Assembly (NCBI RefSeq): GCF_017483025.1
Contig: NZ_JAFUMA010000010.1
Span: 62,001 to 126,000, forward strand
From: Anaerotignum sp.
GTDB lineage: Bacteria; Bacillota; Clostridia; Lachnospirales; Anaerotignaceae
Direction: 5' to 3'
Length of the DNA stretch: 64,000 bases
A model generated the notes under the pieces. That model did not search any database, was not told where the DNA came from, and worked only from the letters and a program-made list of their open reading frames with translations. Below are positions 32,896 through 41,108 of the stretch, in pieces (position 1 is the first letter of the stretch; each line of letters starts with the position of its first letter). Made by a program: the position numbers and the translations under genes.

Positions 32896-33480
32896 TTATC
32901 TGCCGATAGAGCGTCTATATGCTTCCACTTCTTCGTCTGTCAGGGGTTCCAGTTCCTTGGGGTCCATCCATCTTACCCAGATACGATCCTGCATTGCAGC
33001 AACATCCAGAGGTGTATCGAAAGCATCGGGGTCGATGGGGATTACTGTATCATTGTCGCCATTGAACATGATCTGGAAGGGTTTGTATACGCCGTCTTCA
33101 AATACGATCATATCAGAAGAGTAAATGTTCAGCGCGCCGCCTTCGCTCAGCAGATGTTTTTCCAGAGATTCCTTGTCGGGGAAGGTAACGATCATCCAGT
33201 CGCCCTTCATATCGGAATAATCGAACAGCTGCAGGCCGTGGAAATCGATTTCTTCATCGCCTGTCATGCCCTTATTATCATCTGCCTTACCTTTCATTGC
33301 AACAGGAGCGCCGTTTTTACCATCCTTCAAAATCTCAGTACCGGGGATGAAAGCGTTTGCAAAGCCATTGATCTCGTTTGTTCTGAACTGAGAACGGATC
33401 TGTGCGATCATACCGTAATCACTGCTGTCATAGCAGATCTCAGCAACTTCTGTCCAGAATTCTCTTAATGTTTTGATCAT
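32896..33480 (-). CDS. Hypothetical protein, 194 aa
   Basis: I do not recognise this soluble, acidic 194-residue protein. It begins MIKTLREFWTEVAEI, has a central mixed region (HGLQLFDYSDMKGDWMIVTFPD) and a helical tail (LEPLTDEEVEAYRRSIGR). ATG 33480 follows ATGGAGGT at good spacing; an in-frame ATG 15 bases upstream lies inside the ribosome site. Its own TTGACA promoter overlaps the end of yunB. It is transcribed away from yunB in the same direction. No signal peptide or membrane segment. Confidence 0.72.
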   Translation of the reverse strand: MIKTLREFWTEVAEICYDSSDYGMIAQIRSQFRTNEINGFANAFIPGTEILKDGKNGAPVAMKGKADDNKGMTGDEEIDFHGLQLFDYSDMKGDWMIVTFPDKESLEKHLLSEGGALNIYSSDMIVFEDGVYKPFQIMFNGDNDTVIPIDPDAFDTPLDVAAMQDRIWVRWMDPKELEPLTDEEVEAYRRSIGR

Positions 33481-33519
33481 ATCTATTACCTCCATATCAA
33501 ATCAAACTCATTACCTATT

Positions 33520-33549
33520 ATCATACTAGCATTTTGTTCATTCTGTCAA
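33520..33549 (-). promoter_or_regulatory. Promoter of the 194-aa gene, overlapping the 3' end of yunB
   Basis: Minus strand TTGACA (33549-33544) lies within the last yunB codons; 18 bases; TATGAT (33525-33520). Confidence 0.65.
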
Positions 33550-34188
33550 TAGATATTCGCGTGGTTGTGTCATTTGAAAGTAATGTTCAGGGATCTTTCC
33601 GCCGAAGATCAGGTCTGCCAGCATGATCTTTCTTTCCAGTGTCAAGGCTTCCTGATACAGAGGGTTCACGATCTTCAGCTCTATAGATACATCCAGCCAT
33701 ATTTTATAGTTGATCTGATTGATGCCAACAGAAGAAAAATCCGTTTCATAATCCACTTTTGTTGACCCCATGGGAACCAGCGTGAAGGAGACAGCAGGCC
33801 CCCTGTTGGCAAAAAAACTCCATTTTGTCGCCGCGCCTATGGGAATTTGTATCACTTCGTCGGGTAATTCATTCAGTCCCTTTGTTACATCCCGGCTGAG
33901 GAGGGCGCAAAACCGATTGACCAGAGCCGTATTGGCTGTGTAGCTTTCCCCATCCTCGCTGCGCAGCAAAAGGGAAGAGGCGGAAAAGTCCCCATCTGAA
34001 AGGATCTCCGTCGTGGCTTCATCAATGATCTGATTTGCCAAAGCTCTGCATTGCATATGAGAAATTTCCTGCAAAGGCGGCAGAAAGCGGCTTTCCAGAA
34101 AAGAAAACAGCAGAAAAGAAAGCAGGAAAACCCCTAAAAAAAGAATCAGTAAATGATGATTTTTCCATTTTCGTTGTTTTTTTCGCAT
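33538..34188 (-). CDS. yunB: Sporulation protein YunB
   Basis: A 216-residue protein with one N-terminal membrane helix (about 12-32) and the conserved YunB body: ANQIIDEATTEIL, then GPAVSFTLVPMGSTKVDYETDFSSVGINQ and the C-terminal ELKIVNPL segment. In Bacillus subtilis yunB is sigma-E controlled and contributes to spore formation; biochemical function is unknown. The ATG follows GGGAGGG. I could not find a convincing sigma-E promoter in the 270 bases upstream. It belongs with the other sporulation genes in this window but is not clustered with them. Confidence 0.85.
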   Translation of the reverse strand: MRKKQRKWKNHHLLILFLGVFLLSFLLFSFLESRFLPPLQEISHMQCRALANQIIDEATTEILSDGDFSASSLLLRSEDGESYTANTALVNRFCALLSRDVTKGLNELPDEVIQIPIGAATKWSFFANRGPAVSFTLVPMGSTKVDYETDFSSVGINQINYKIWLDVSIELKIVNPLYQEALTLERKIMLADLIFGGKIPEHYFQMTQPREYLLTE

Positions 34189-34341
34189 AGGTCAGCCCTC
34201 CCTTTTTATGATATGAAAAATAAGGTGGCCTCATGTTTTTTTCAGCGGTGTGGCAGGCTGCTTTTCGGCTTTTTTCGGCGGCTGGAAGAAAAAATTAACA
34301 AAGCACAGCAACACAACACTTGATAAATTTGTGAAAATGTC
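34189..34341. other. Intergenic region between yunB and the PBP gene
   Basis: No ORF with a ribosome site. It holds a G/C-rich repetitive stretch (GCTTTTCGGCTTTTTTCGGCGGCTGG near 34258-34283) and otherwise A/T-rich sequence; no recognised element. Confidence 0.4.
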
Positions 34342-34370
34342 TTCCTTTTGCCGAAAAAATTTGTTATAAT
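34342..34370 (+). promoter_or_regulatory. Weak promoter of the class A PBP gene
   Basis: TTCCTT (34342-34347), 17 bases, TATAAT (34365-34370); a second TATAAT follows at 34378. The -35 is poor. Confidence 0.4.
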
Positions 34371-34461
34371 CATAAAGTATAATGTTTGTAAAATGGCGGA
34401 ATATGGATTTTATCCAGACCGTTTCGGCTTAACTTATGGACACAAACAGGAGGCTTAAAAT

Positions 34462-37173
34462 ATGAGTGAATCCCAACACAGGAGGAGTTCCTCGAATCGT
34501 TCCGGCAGCAGAACAGGCGCTGAAGCAAGACGCTCTTCTGGCTCTTCCAGAAGCACTTCTCAGCGAACCAAACGAACATCTTCCTCAAATACATCAAGCA
34601 AAAAACGCAGAAAGCGCAGAAAGAAACGTACCGTAAATGGTAAGATCGGGAAAGTATTGCTGGTCGTTGCTGTGGTGATCGGCTTTGCCGTTGCCGGCGC
34701 TGTTCTGGGCACTGTTTTCGGCATCCTGCAGAGCACGGATATGCTCAACACATCCGATGTTATGCCTGATTCCTACACCTCTGTCATCTATGATGCGGAT
34801 GGGGAAGCAGTAGATAAGCTGCATGGCTCGGAAAACCGAGAATATGTGAAGCTTTCTGCTATCACCACGAATATGCAGAATGCAGTCGTTGCCATCGAGG
34901 ACAAGCGTTTCTACGAACATAATGGTATTGACATGCGAGGCATCATGCGTGCTATGCTCGAAAACGTAAAGACGATGAGCTTCTCTCAGGGTGCAAGTAC
35001 CATCACCCAGCAGGTCATCAAAAATGAAGTGCTGACCAATGAAAAGAGCATCACCAGAAAAGTGAAGGAACAGTATCTGGCAGTCTCTCTGGAAAATGCC
35101 CTGGAAAAACAGCTGGGCTCCAAGGAGGACGCAAAGAAATACATTCTGGAACTGTATCTGAATACGATCGCTCTGCATCATGGTCTCCATGGTGTAGAAG
35201 CAGCATCCCAGTATTATTTTGGAAAACATGCCAGCGAACTGACTCTGGCGGAGTCTGCATGTATTGCAGGTATCACAAAGCATCCCAGTAAATATGCGCC
35301 TGACGTAAACGAAGAAGAAAGCCGCAAGCGTATGCTGACCGTTCTGGATAAAATGCTGGATCTGGATATGATCACGCAGGCAGAGCATGACGCAGCTGTG
35401 GCAGAGGATGTTTACGGACATCTGATCTGCAAGGAAGCATCTGAAGAAGAGGGCAATGCAAAACACAACTGGTTCGTAGAAGCAGCTGTGGAACAGATCA
35501 AAAAGGATTTGGTAGAAAAGAAAAACATGACAGAAGCCCAGGCTTCCAATCTGATTTACAGCGGCGGTCTGCAGATCCATACCACTATGGATACCGATAT
35601 GCAGGCAACGGCGGAAGCAGCCATGAAGAACGATAATCTCTTCCCTGCAGGGGATGGTTCCATGGATGTAACCTATCTGATTTCTGTATTGGACACGGAA
35701 AATCCTGATGAAAGCAGCAATCAGTCCCATTATGAAAAGAATACAACTGTGACCAGCCAGGAAGAAGTAGATGCCTTTGTGGAATCCGTAAAAAAAGAAC
35801 TGCTGGATGAGACTCATACACTGGTTCTGGATAAACTGACTGTTTCCAAATCCCTGCAGGCGGCCATGGTCATCATGGACCAGTCTAATGGCGAAGTAAA
35901 GGCGCTGGTAGGCGGCCGCGGCGAAAAGCCCGGCGATTCCGTCTTCAACCGCGCCACACAGGCACTGCGTCAGCAGGGTTCCACAATGAAGCCTCTGGCG
36001 GCTTATGCACCTGCCATCGATACAGGCCTTCTGATGCCCGGTTCCATCATCATCGATGAACCCGTTACCTATGGCAGCTGGTCTCCCAAAAACTGGGACG
36101 GCAAATATATCGGCCCTACAACAGTCCGTCAGGGTATCTGGCACTCCATGAACGTGCTGGCAGTCAAGACCTTCACTATGGTCGGCGCTGATACAGCCTA
36201 TGAATATCTGCTGGACTTCGGCTTCACCACTATCGATGAAAGAGATAAGGCAGCCACAACAGCACTGGGCGGTCTGACCCAGGGTGTTTCCGTTCTGGAG
36301 GAAACAGCGGCATATGCATCCATCGCCAATGGCGGTACCTATTACGAACCCATGTTCTACACTGTGGTATATGACCATGATGGCAACGTGCTGCTGGATA
36401 ACGAAGATCAGGAAAGCCACAGAGTTCTGAAAGAAACAACAGCATTCCTGCTGACAGATATGATGCGTGACGTTATCACCAAGGGTACCGGCGGTCAGGC
36501 CGGCATCAGCGGCATGAACGTGGCAGGTAAGACAGGTACGACCAATGACACCATCGACCTGACCTTCTATGGCTATACCCCCTATTATACTGCAGGTATC
36601 TGGATGGGTTACGATACCCAGAAAGAGATCAAAAATGCAGGCAATGCCCATTTGCGTATCTGGAAATCTGTCATGACGGATATCCATTACGATCAGGGCC
36701 TGAAAAATAAAGAATTCGAAAAACCTGACGGTTTGACGACACGTTCCTATTGCTCTGCAAGCGGTTTGACCCCTACAGAACTGTGTAACAGCGATTACTA
36801 TGGCTATGGCACCCACAGCGACTATGTGACCACCGATTTCAAGGGTGACAGCAGCGGCACATGCACTATGCATAAATCCTATATCATCTGTAAGGAAAGC
36901 GGCAAAATCGCTTCTCCCAACTGTCCGACAGAAAGCACAGAGCAGGTGGTACTTGCAGTGGATGCTAGCGGCAATATCGAAGGCAAGCCTTCCGAAATTC
37001 CAGAAGGCAAGCTGGATATTAACGTGAGCGAGGTCTGCGATGCGGCCCATACAGGCGCAGCAATCATACTCGATCCTTCTGTTCCCACAGACTCTGGCGC
37101 ATCCGATCCTGGCTACAGCGATCAGATCCCCGATGACGATATGTGGAGCAGCAATGACTTCGGTATCCAGTAA
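34462..37173 (+). CDS. Class A penicillin-binding protein (PBP1A-like)
   Basis: Bifunctional peptidoglycan synthase, 903 residues. A Ser/Arg/Lys-rich cytoplasmic tail (1-60) and a membrane helix (about 65-90) lead to a GT51 glycosyltransferase domain with catalytic EDKRFYEHNG (Glu146) and GASTITQQV. The transpeptidase domain carries STMK (Ser507), the SMN triad in IWHSMN and KTGT (Lys690). The C-terminal ~150 residues, with CSASGLTPTELC and paired cysteines, are an extracellular extension. ATG follows AGGAGG. The downstream parvulin gene 28 bases later may be co-transcribed. Confidence 0.95.
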   Translation: MSESQHRRSSSNRSGSRTGAEARRSSGSSRSTSQRTKRTSSSNTSSKKRRKRRKKRTVNGKIGKVLLVVAVVIGFAVAGAVLGTVFGILQSTDMLNTSDVMPDSYTSVIYDADGEAVDKLHGSENREYVKLSAITTNMQNAVVAIEDKRFYEHNGIDMRGIMRAMLENVKTMSFSQGASTITQQVIKNEVLTNEKSITRKVKEQYLAVSLENALEKQLGSKEDAKKYILELYLNTIALHHGLHGVEAASQYYFGKHASELTLAESACIAGITKHPSKYAPDVNEEESRKRMLTVLDKMLDLDMITQAEHDAAVAEDVYGHLICKEASEEEGNAKHNWFVEAAVEQIKKDLVEKKNMTEAQASNLIYSGGLQIHTTMDTDMQATAEAAMKNDNLFPAGDGSMDVTYLISVLDTENPDESSNQSHYEKNTTVTSQEEVDAFVESVKKELLDETHTLVLDKLTVSKSLQAAMVIMDQSNGEVKALVGGRGEKPGDSVFNRATQALRQQGSTMKPLAAYAPAIDTGLLMPGSIIIDEPVTYGSWSPKNWDGKYIGPTTVRQGIWHSMNVLAVKTFTMVGADTAYEYLLDFGFTTIDERDKAATTALGGLTQGVSVLEETAAYASIANGGTYYEPMFYTVVYDHDGNVLLDNEDQESHRVLKETTAFLLTDMMRDVITKGTGGQAGISGMNVAGKTGTTNDTIDLTFYGYTPYYTAGIWMGYDTQKEIKNAGNAHLRIWKSVMTDIHYDQGLKNKEFEKPDGLTTRSYCSASGLTPTELCNSDYYGYGTHSDYVTTDFKGDSSGTCTMHKSYIICKESGKIASPNCPTESTEQVVLAVDASGNIEGKPSEIPEGKLDINVSEVCDAAHTGAAIILDPSVPTDSGASDPGYSDQIPDDDMWSSNDFGIQ

Positions 37174-37201
37174 GAAAGAAAAGAATTTAAGGAGAAACAA
37201 C

Positions 37202-37942
37202 ATGAGCGAACAGAATATTTTAGCCACCATCGATGGTGTGAATATCACAGATGCGGAGGTTGATGCATATATCGCAAATCTGCCTCAGGAACAGAAGATC
37301 TATGCGGCAAATCCTCAGTTCAGAGAACATTGCCTGAAACAGATCCTTGCTATGCACTTGTATGCAAAAATGGCAGTGGAAGAAAAAATGGATGAAACAG
37401 AAGAATTCAAATCCATGATGGCAACAGCCAAAAGAGATATTCTTGCCCAGCTGGCGGTGAATAAAGTCCTGAAGGATGTAGATGTGACAGAGGAAGAGGA
37501 AAGGGCATTCTATGAAGCAAATCCTCAGCACTTCACAAAGGGCGAAACTGTACACGCAAAGCACATCCTGGTGGATGATGAAGAAAAATGCAATGAGATC
37601 ATGGCAGCCATCGCAGAAGGCGGTGTTTCCTTTGAAGATGCTGCAATGAAGTATTCTTCCTGTCCCTCCAATGCCCAGGGCGGCGATTTGGGTGAATTCG
37701 GCAGAGGCCAGATGGTTCCCGAATTCGATCAGGCTGCCTTCGCGGCAGAAGTTGGTCAGGTAGTGGGCCCTGTAAAAACACAGTTTGGTTATCATCTGAT
37801 CAAGGTGGAAGATAAGAAAGAGGCATCTGTTGCTCCCTTTGAGGAAGTAAAAGACCATATTCACAACAGTCTCTTCCAGCAGAAACAGAATCAGGTCTAC
37901 ACAGAAAAATATAAAGAACTGCACGAAAAATATATGAAATAA
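37202..37942 (+). CDS. Parvulin-type peptidylprolyl isomerase
   Basis: Peptidyl-prolyl cis/trans isomerase, 246 residues. An N-terminal helical SurA/PrsA-like chaperone region (1-110) is followed by a PpiC/rotamase domain (about 118-215): VHAKHILVDDEEKC, GGDLGEFGRGQMVPEFDQAAF and FGYHLIKVED. No signal peptide or lipobox is present, so unlike PrsA it appears cytosolic. ATG 37202 follows AAGGAGAAAC; the open frame upstream overlaps the PBP gene without a ribosome site. Confidence 0.9.
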   Translation: MSEQNILATIDGVNITDAEVDAYIANLPQEQKIYAANPQFREHCLKQILAMHLYAKMAVEEKMDETEEFKSMMATAKRDILAQLAVNKVLKDVDVTEEEERAFYEANPQHFTKGETVHAKHILVDDEEKCNEIMAAIAEGGVSFEDAAMKYSSCPSNAQGGDLGEFGRGQMVPEFDQAAFAAEVGQVVGPVKTQFGYHLIKVEDKKEASVAPFEEVKDHIHNSLFQQKQNQVYTEKYKELHEKYMK

Positions 37943-37948
37943 AACAAA

Positions 37949-37983
37949 GAAAGGAGCTGTTCCTATAGATCAGCTCCTTTTTG
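37949..37983 (+). terminator. Terminator after the parvulin gene
   Basis: AAAGGAGCTG (37950-37959) / CAGCTCCTTT (37971-37980) followed by T. Confidence 0.88.
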
Positions 37984-37987
37984 ATTG

Positions 37988-38020
37988 CAAAAAGAACCCC
38001 TCGCTGCTTTGCGAGGGGAA
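37988..38020 (-). terminator. Terminator of the folC operon
   Basis: CCCCTCGC (37997-38004) / GCGAGGGG (38011-38018); on the minus strand the stem is followed by TTCTTTTT. Confidence 0.85.
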
Positions 38021-38024
38021 TTTC

Positions 38025-39422
38025 TTATTCTTTATTCAATTGATCCAGCGCATTTCTTACATTGCTGATCTGGTTGGAATCAGGGAATTCGCTGATGATC
38101 TTATTATAATATTTCTTTGCATTTTCTGCATCGCCATCTTCTTCTGCGATCTTCGCCAGGTAATAGATGGCATCATCCACGAAGTTTTCATTGCTGGTGT
38201 AATTCAGGGCTGTTTCCAGATATGTTTTTGCTTCTGTAAAATTGTTGCTCAAGAATTGGCTCTTGCCTTTTGTATAGTAGGAATCTGCCGCCTTGGGGTA
38301 GGCTGTCGTCTTCACGGAATTATATTTTGCCAGATCCTCTTCGCTGAAGCTTACGGTATCGATGGAATCTAATGTCGTTACGCAGGCTTCATAATCGCCG
38401 TCTGTCATCTGCGCCACGGCTGTTTCCAGCAGCTCCAGGTTCGCCTGTTTATTTTCTTCGCTGCGCAGCAGCTTGTTTTCTTCCTGCAGCTTTGTCAGTT
38501 CTGTACGCATGGCAAGAACCTCTTCCGGTGTCATATCCGTTTCGCCGGCATAGTTTTCCACAGCCGTTTCCAGCTCCTTAATCTTCGTATTCTTACCTTC
38601 ATTGATGGCAGGAACGATCAGAACCAGGATCACGATAGCCGCCACCGCAATACCTGCCAGGAAAGCCAAGAGATCGCGTTTTTCCAATACGCTGTTGGTC
38701 TTTTCTCTTCGTTTATAACGGGGGATAGGGGGATTGCTGTCAGTCTTCTTCACGCTGATGGCGGACTTTGCTGCCTTAGGCTTATCCTGTACCTTCAGGG
38801 CAGAAGGGGCAGGGGAATTGCCGATCAGCTGGGCATAATGCAGGGCAAGGGGATTGTGAATATCTCGTTTCAGCACGATATCGTTGAAGTGTTGGGCACG
38901 CTTGATATTCTTATCCTCGATGCAGCAAAGGGTCATCAGGTTATAGGCATCCAGAAAATCTGGATTATTGTCAAGAGATTTTTTCAGCTGGATGATGGCA
39001 AGGTCATCGCTGCCCTGTTTCAGGTATGTGATGGCCTGGTTATACATACGCACAGCGTCGTTACATTTTTCCATTTCTCTGCCGTTTTTCTGCAGAAAAT
39101 CGATATAGCCTGCGGCAGCGTTGCCTTCGGGCAGGATGGAAGTGCTGACGATCCAATGTTTCAGGGCATCACCAATACGGCCTGTTTCGCAATAGATCAG
39201 ACCCAGCAGGTTTCTTGCCTGTACGTTATTTTTATCAAAAAGAAGGCTCTGTTCCAGATTCGCCGCTGCACCGGAAAGGTCTCTTTCCTCCGCCAGTTTG
39301 ATAGACTCATTATACAGGCGGATGGACGCGTTGCGCGCCTTACGGAACACATATACATCGACCCCACAGTCGGGACAATGGCAGCCCTCAAAAAATTCAA
39401 AACCGCAATTCGGGCATTTCAT
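38025..39422 (-). CDS. Zinc-ribbon, TPR membrane protein
   Basis: A 465-residue protein with an N-terminal zinc ribbon (Cys3, Cys6, Cys16, Cys19), a block of TPR-like repeats (about 30-205), a basic linker, one membrane helix (about 255-275), a coiled coil (280-330) and further TPR repeats (about 330-465, e.g. YYTKGKSQFLSNNFTEAKTYLETALNY). This puts one TPR block in the cytosol and one outside. ATG follows AAGGAGCG. It lies 18 bases after the 50-aa gene and downstream of folC. Its function is unknown; a scaffold at the envelope is plausible. Confidence 0.82.
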   Translation of the reverse strand: MKCPNCGFEFFEGCHCPDCGVDVYVFRKARNASIRLYNESIKLAEERDLSGAAANLEQSLLFDKNNVQARNLLGLIYCETGRIGDALKHWIVSTSILPEGNAAAGYIDFLQKNGREMEKCNDAVRMYNQAITYLKQGSDDLAIIQLKKSLDNNPDFLDAYNLMTLCCIEDKNIKRAQHFNDIVLKRDIHNPLALHYAQLIGNSPAPSALKVQDKPKAAKSAISVKKTDSNPPIPRYKRREKTNSVLEKRDLLAFLAGIAVAAIVILVLIVPAINEGKNTKIKELETAVENYAGETDMTPEEVLAMRTELTKLQEENKLLRSEENKQANLELLETAVAQMTDGDYEACVTTLDSIDTVSFSEEDLAKYNSVKTTAYPKAADSYYTKGKSQFLSNNFTEAKTYLETALNYTSNENFVDDAIYYLAKIAEEDGDAENAKKYYNKIISEFPDSNQISNVRNALDQLNKE

Positions 39423-39440
39423 GACATTCGCTCCTTTGTC

Positions 39441-39593
39441 TTAATCCTGTGTGGGTGTCTGTTTTTTCTCTTTCGCAATATGCTGCAAAATATCTAGTAA
39501 GTCCTGCATCTGGGAAGGGTGCAGGGATTCTTCGATCTGGTCGATCTCCATGATAGGCTGATATCTGCTCAATTCATCTTTAAAATTAAACAC
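39441..39593 (-). CDS. Small protein, 50 aa, in folC operon
   Basis: A 50-residue ORF starting at GTG 39593, eight bases after CGGAGG, which overlaps the end of folC. The protein begins MFNFKDELSRYQPIMEIDQI, continues with a helix rich in E, Q and D (SQMQDLLDILQHIAKEKK), and has no membrane segment. It is 16 bases from folC and 18 from the TPR gene, so operon membership and a good ribosome site argue that it is real. It is short enough to be missed by automated calls. Function unknown. Confidence 0.68.
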   Translation of the reverse strand: MFNFKDELSRYQPIMEIDQIEESLHPSQMQDLLDILQHIAKEKKQTPTQD

Positions 39594-39609
39594 GGGACAT
39601 TCCTCCGTT

Positions 39610-40908
39610 TCATCTGCTTCTGTTGGTGATATAGGTTCGCATGGCGCCGATCATATAAAGAGATCCGCAGCAGAGGATGATGCCCTCTGCAGGGGTGAGG
39701 GAGAGTGCTTTTTCGTAAGCATCCTCGATTTCTTTTTCCGTATAGATGGTGCCGTTGTGATTGGAAATGGAACGGGCCAGAGTAAATACATCCAGCTTTC
39801 GTTCACTGTGGGGTTCTGTCAGAATGACAGAATCCGCATGGGGGAGGATATGCTCCGCCATTTTGTGATATTCCTTGTCTCCCAGAACGCCAAGGATCAG
39901 GGTGACTTTTTTGTCCCTGAAATAAACGGAAAGGGACTTTGCCAGCTGATGGATACCATCTTCGTTATGGGCGCCATCTAGAATTACCAGAGGCTCTTTT
40001 CTGCAAATCTCCATTCTGCCTGCCCAGTGAGCATTTTTCAGACCTCTGCGGACAGCTTCCTCAGAAAGCTGCAATCCTCTTTTCTTGAGGACTCTGCAGG
40101 CTTCCAGAACGGTCACGCAGTTGCTGATTTGATAAGAACCCAACAAAGGCAGTTCCACTTTTTCCAAAGACATCGATTTATTTTTGACAGAGAAAACAGA
40201 CCCTTCCAGTGTTTGCGAAGCGACATCGATCTCTGCGTCATTCAAACAATAGAATGGAGCATCCATTCGGTCTGCTGCATCCTTCACCATATTATATACT
40301 ATTTCATCCTGGGAATACAACACCACAGGGCAATTTTTCTTAATGATACCTGCTTTTTCCGCGGCAATTTTCTCAATGGAATCTCCTAAGAAATCCGTAT
40401 GGTCGATGCTGATGGACATGATGAGGGAAAGGAGGGGTTCCGCCACTATGTTCGTGGCATCATATCTGCCCCCAAGACCTACCTCCAGGATCAGTACATC
40501 CACCTTTTGCTCCGCAAAATAATGGAAGGCGACTCCTGTGACGATCTCGAAAAGGGTAGGCACCGCCTTGCCTTCCGCCGCCAGTTCTTCGCAGATATTC
40601 TTCATCAGGGTAATTTCCCTCGTAAAATCTTCATCAGAAATTTCTTTGCCGTTGATAAGGAAACGCTCGTTGTATTTTTCCAGATGGGGAGAGGTATATG
40701 TCCCGACACGGTATCCTGCTTCTTTCAGGATGGAAGAAAGCATGGCAACAGCAGAACCTTTCCCATTCGTCCCTGCAATATGGATAACGGAAAGCTTCTG
40801 TTGTGGGTTCCCAAGCCTTTCACAAAGACATTTTATGCGTTCCAGCCCTGGTACAGAACCAAAGCCAACTTCTTCCTCTAAATAATGAATACACTCTTGA
40901 TAATTCAC
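39610..40908 (-). CDS. folC: Folylpolyglutamate / dihydrofolate synthase
   Basis: Mur-ligase-type enzyme adding glutamate to dihydropteroate or folate. The P-loop is AGTNGKGSA (45-53), followed by TSPHLEKYNERF, the metal and substrate segment LEVGLGGRYDATN, the ISIDHTDFLG loop and LDGAHNEDGIHQL in the C-terminal domain. The 432 residues are the standard length. Its promoter is an extended -10 at 40941. It heads an operon with the 50-aa protein and the TPR protein. Confidence 0.95.
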   Translation of the reverse strand: MNYQECIHYLEEEVGFGSVPGLERIKCLCERLGNPQQKLSVIHIAGTNGKGSAVAMLSSILKEAGYRVGTYTSPHLEKYNERFLINGKEISDEDFTREITLMKNICEELAAEGKAVPTLFEIVTGVAFHYFAEQKVDVLILEVGLGGRYDATNIVAEPLLSLIMSISIDHTDFLGDSIEKIAAEKAGIIKKNCPVVLYSQDEIVYNMVKDAADRMDAPFYCLNDAEIDVASQTLEGSVFSVKNKSMSLEKVELPLLGSYQISNCVTVLEACRVLKKRGLQLSEEAVRRGLKNAHWAGRMEICRKEPLVILDGAHNEDGIHQLAKSLSVYFRDKKVTLILGVLGDKEYHKMAEHILPHADSVILTEPHSERKLDVFTLARSISNHNGTIYTEKEIEDAYEKALSLTPAEGIILCCGSLYMIGAMRTYITNRSR

Positions 40909-40940
40909 GGAAGTTCTCCTCTCGTTTTTAATGCTTTTTT

Positions 40941-40949
40941 ATTATAGCA
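40941..40949 (-). promoter_or_regulatory. Extended -10 promoter of the folC operon
   Basis: Minus strand TGCTATAAT (40949-40941); -35 not evident. Confidence 0.5.
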
Positions 40950-41047
40950 TAAAAAAGATACAAAAACTTCACTTTTCCTCTGTTTCCAAAAAACTTAAAG
41001 ATTTCGAAAAATATTCGTCATAATTCTTTGATAGAGAGAAGAAAAGG

Positions 41048-41076
41048 TTGTCTGCAAAGGGAGAAAACTGTATAAT
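41048..41076 (+). promoter_or_regulatory. Promoter of mltG-trmR-trhP
   Basis: TTGTCT (41048-41053), 17 bases, TATAAT (41071-41076). Confidence 0.75.
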
Positions 41077-41108
41077 AATATGATGGAATAAAGAAAGGAG
41101 CATCATTT

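Noticed and set aside
33189-34320. Sigma-E promoter upstream of yunB
   Set aside because: A CATATCAT string is present at a possible -10, but no ATATT-type -35 lies at the required distance.
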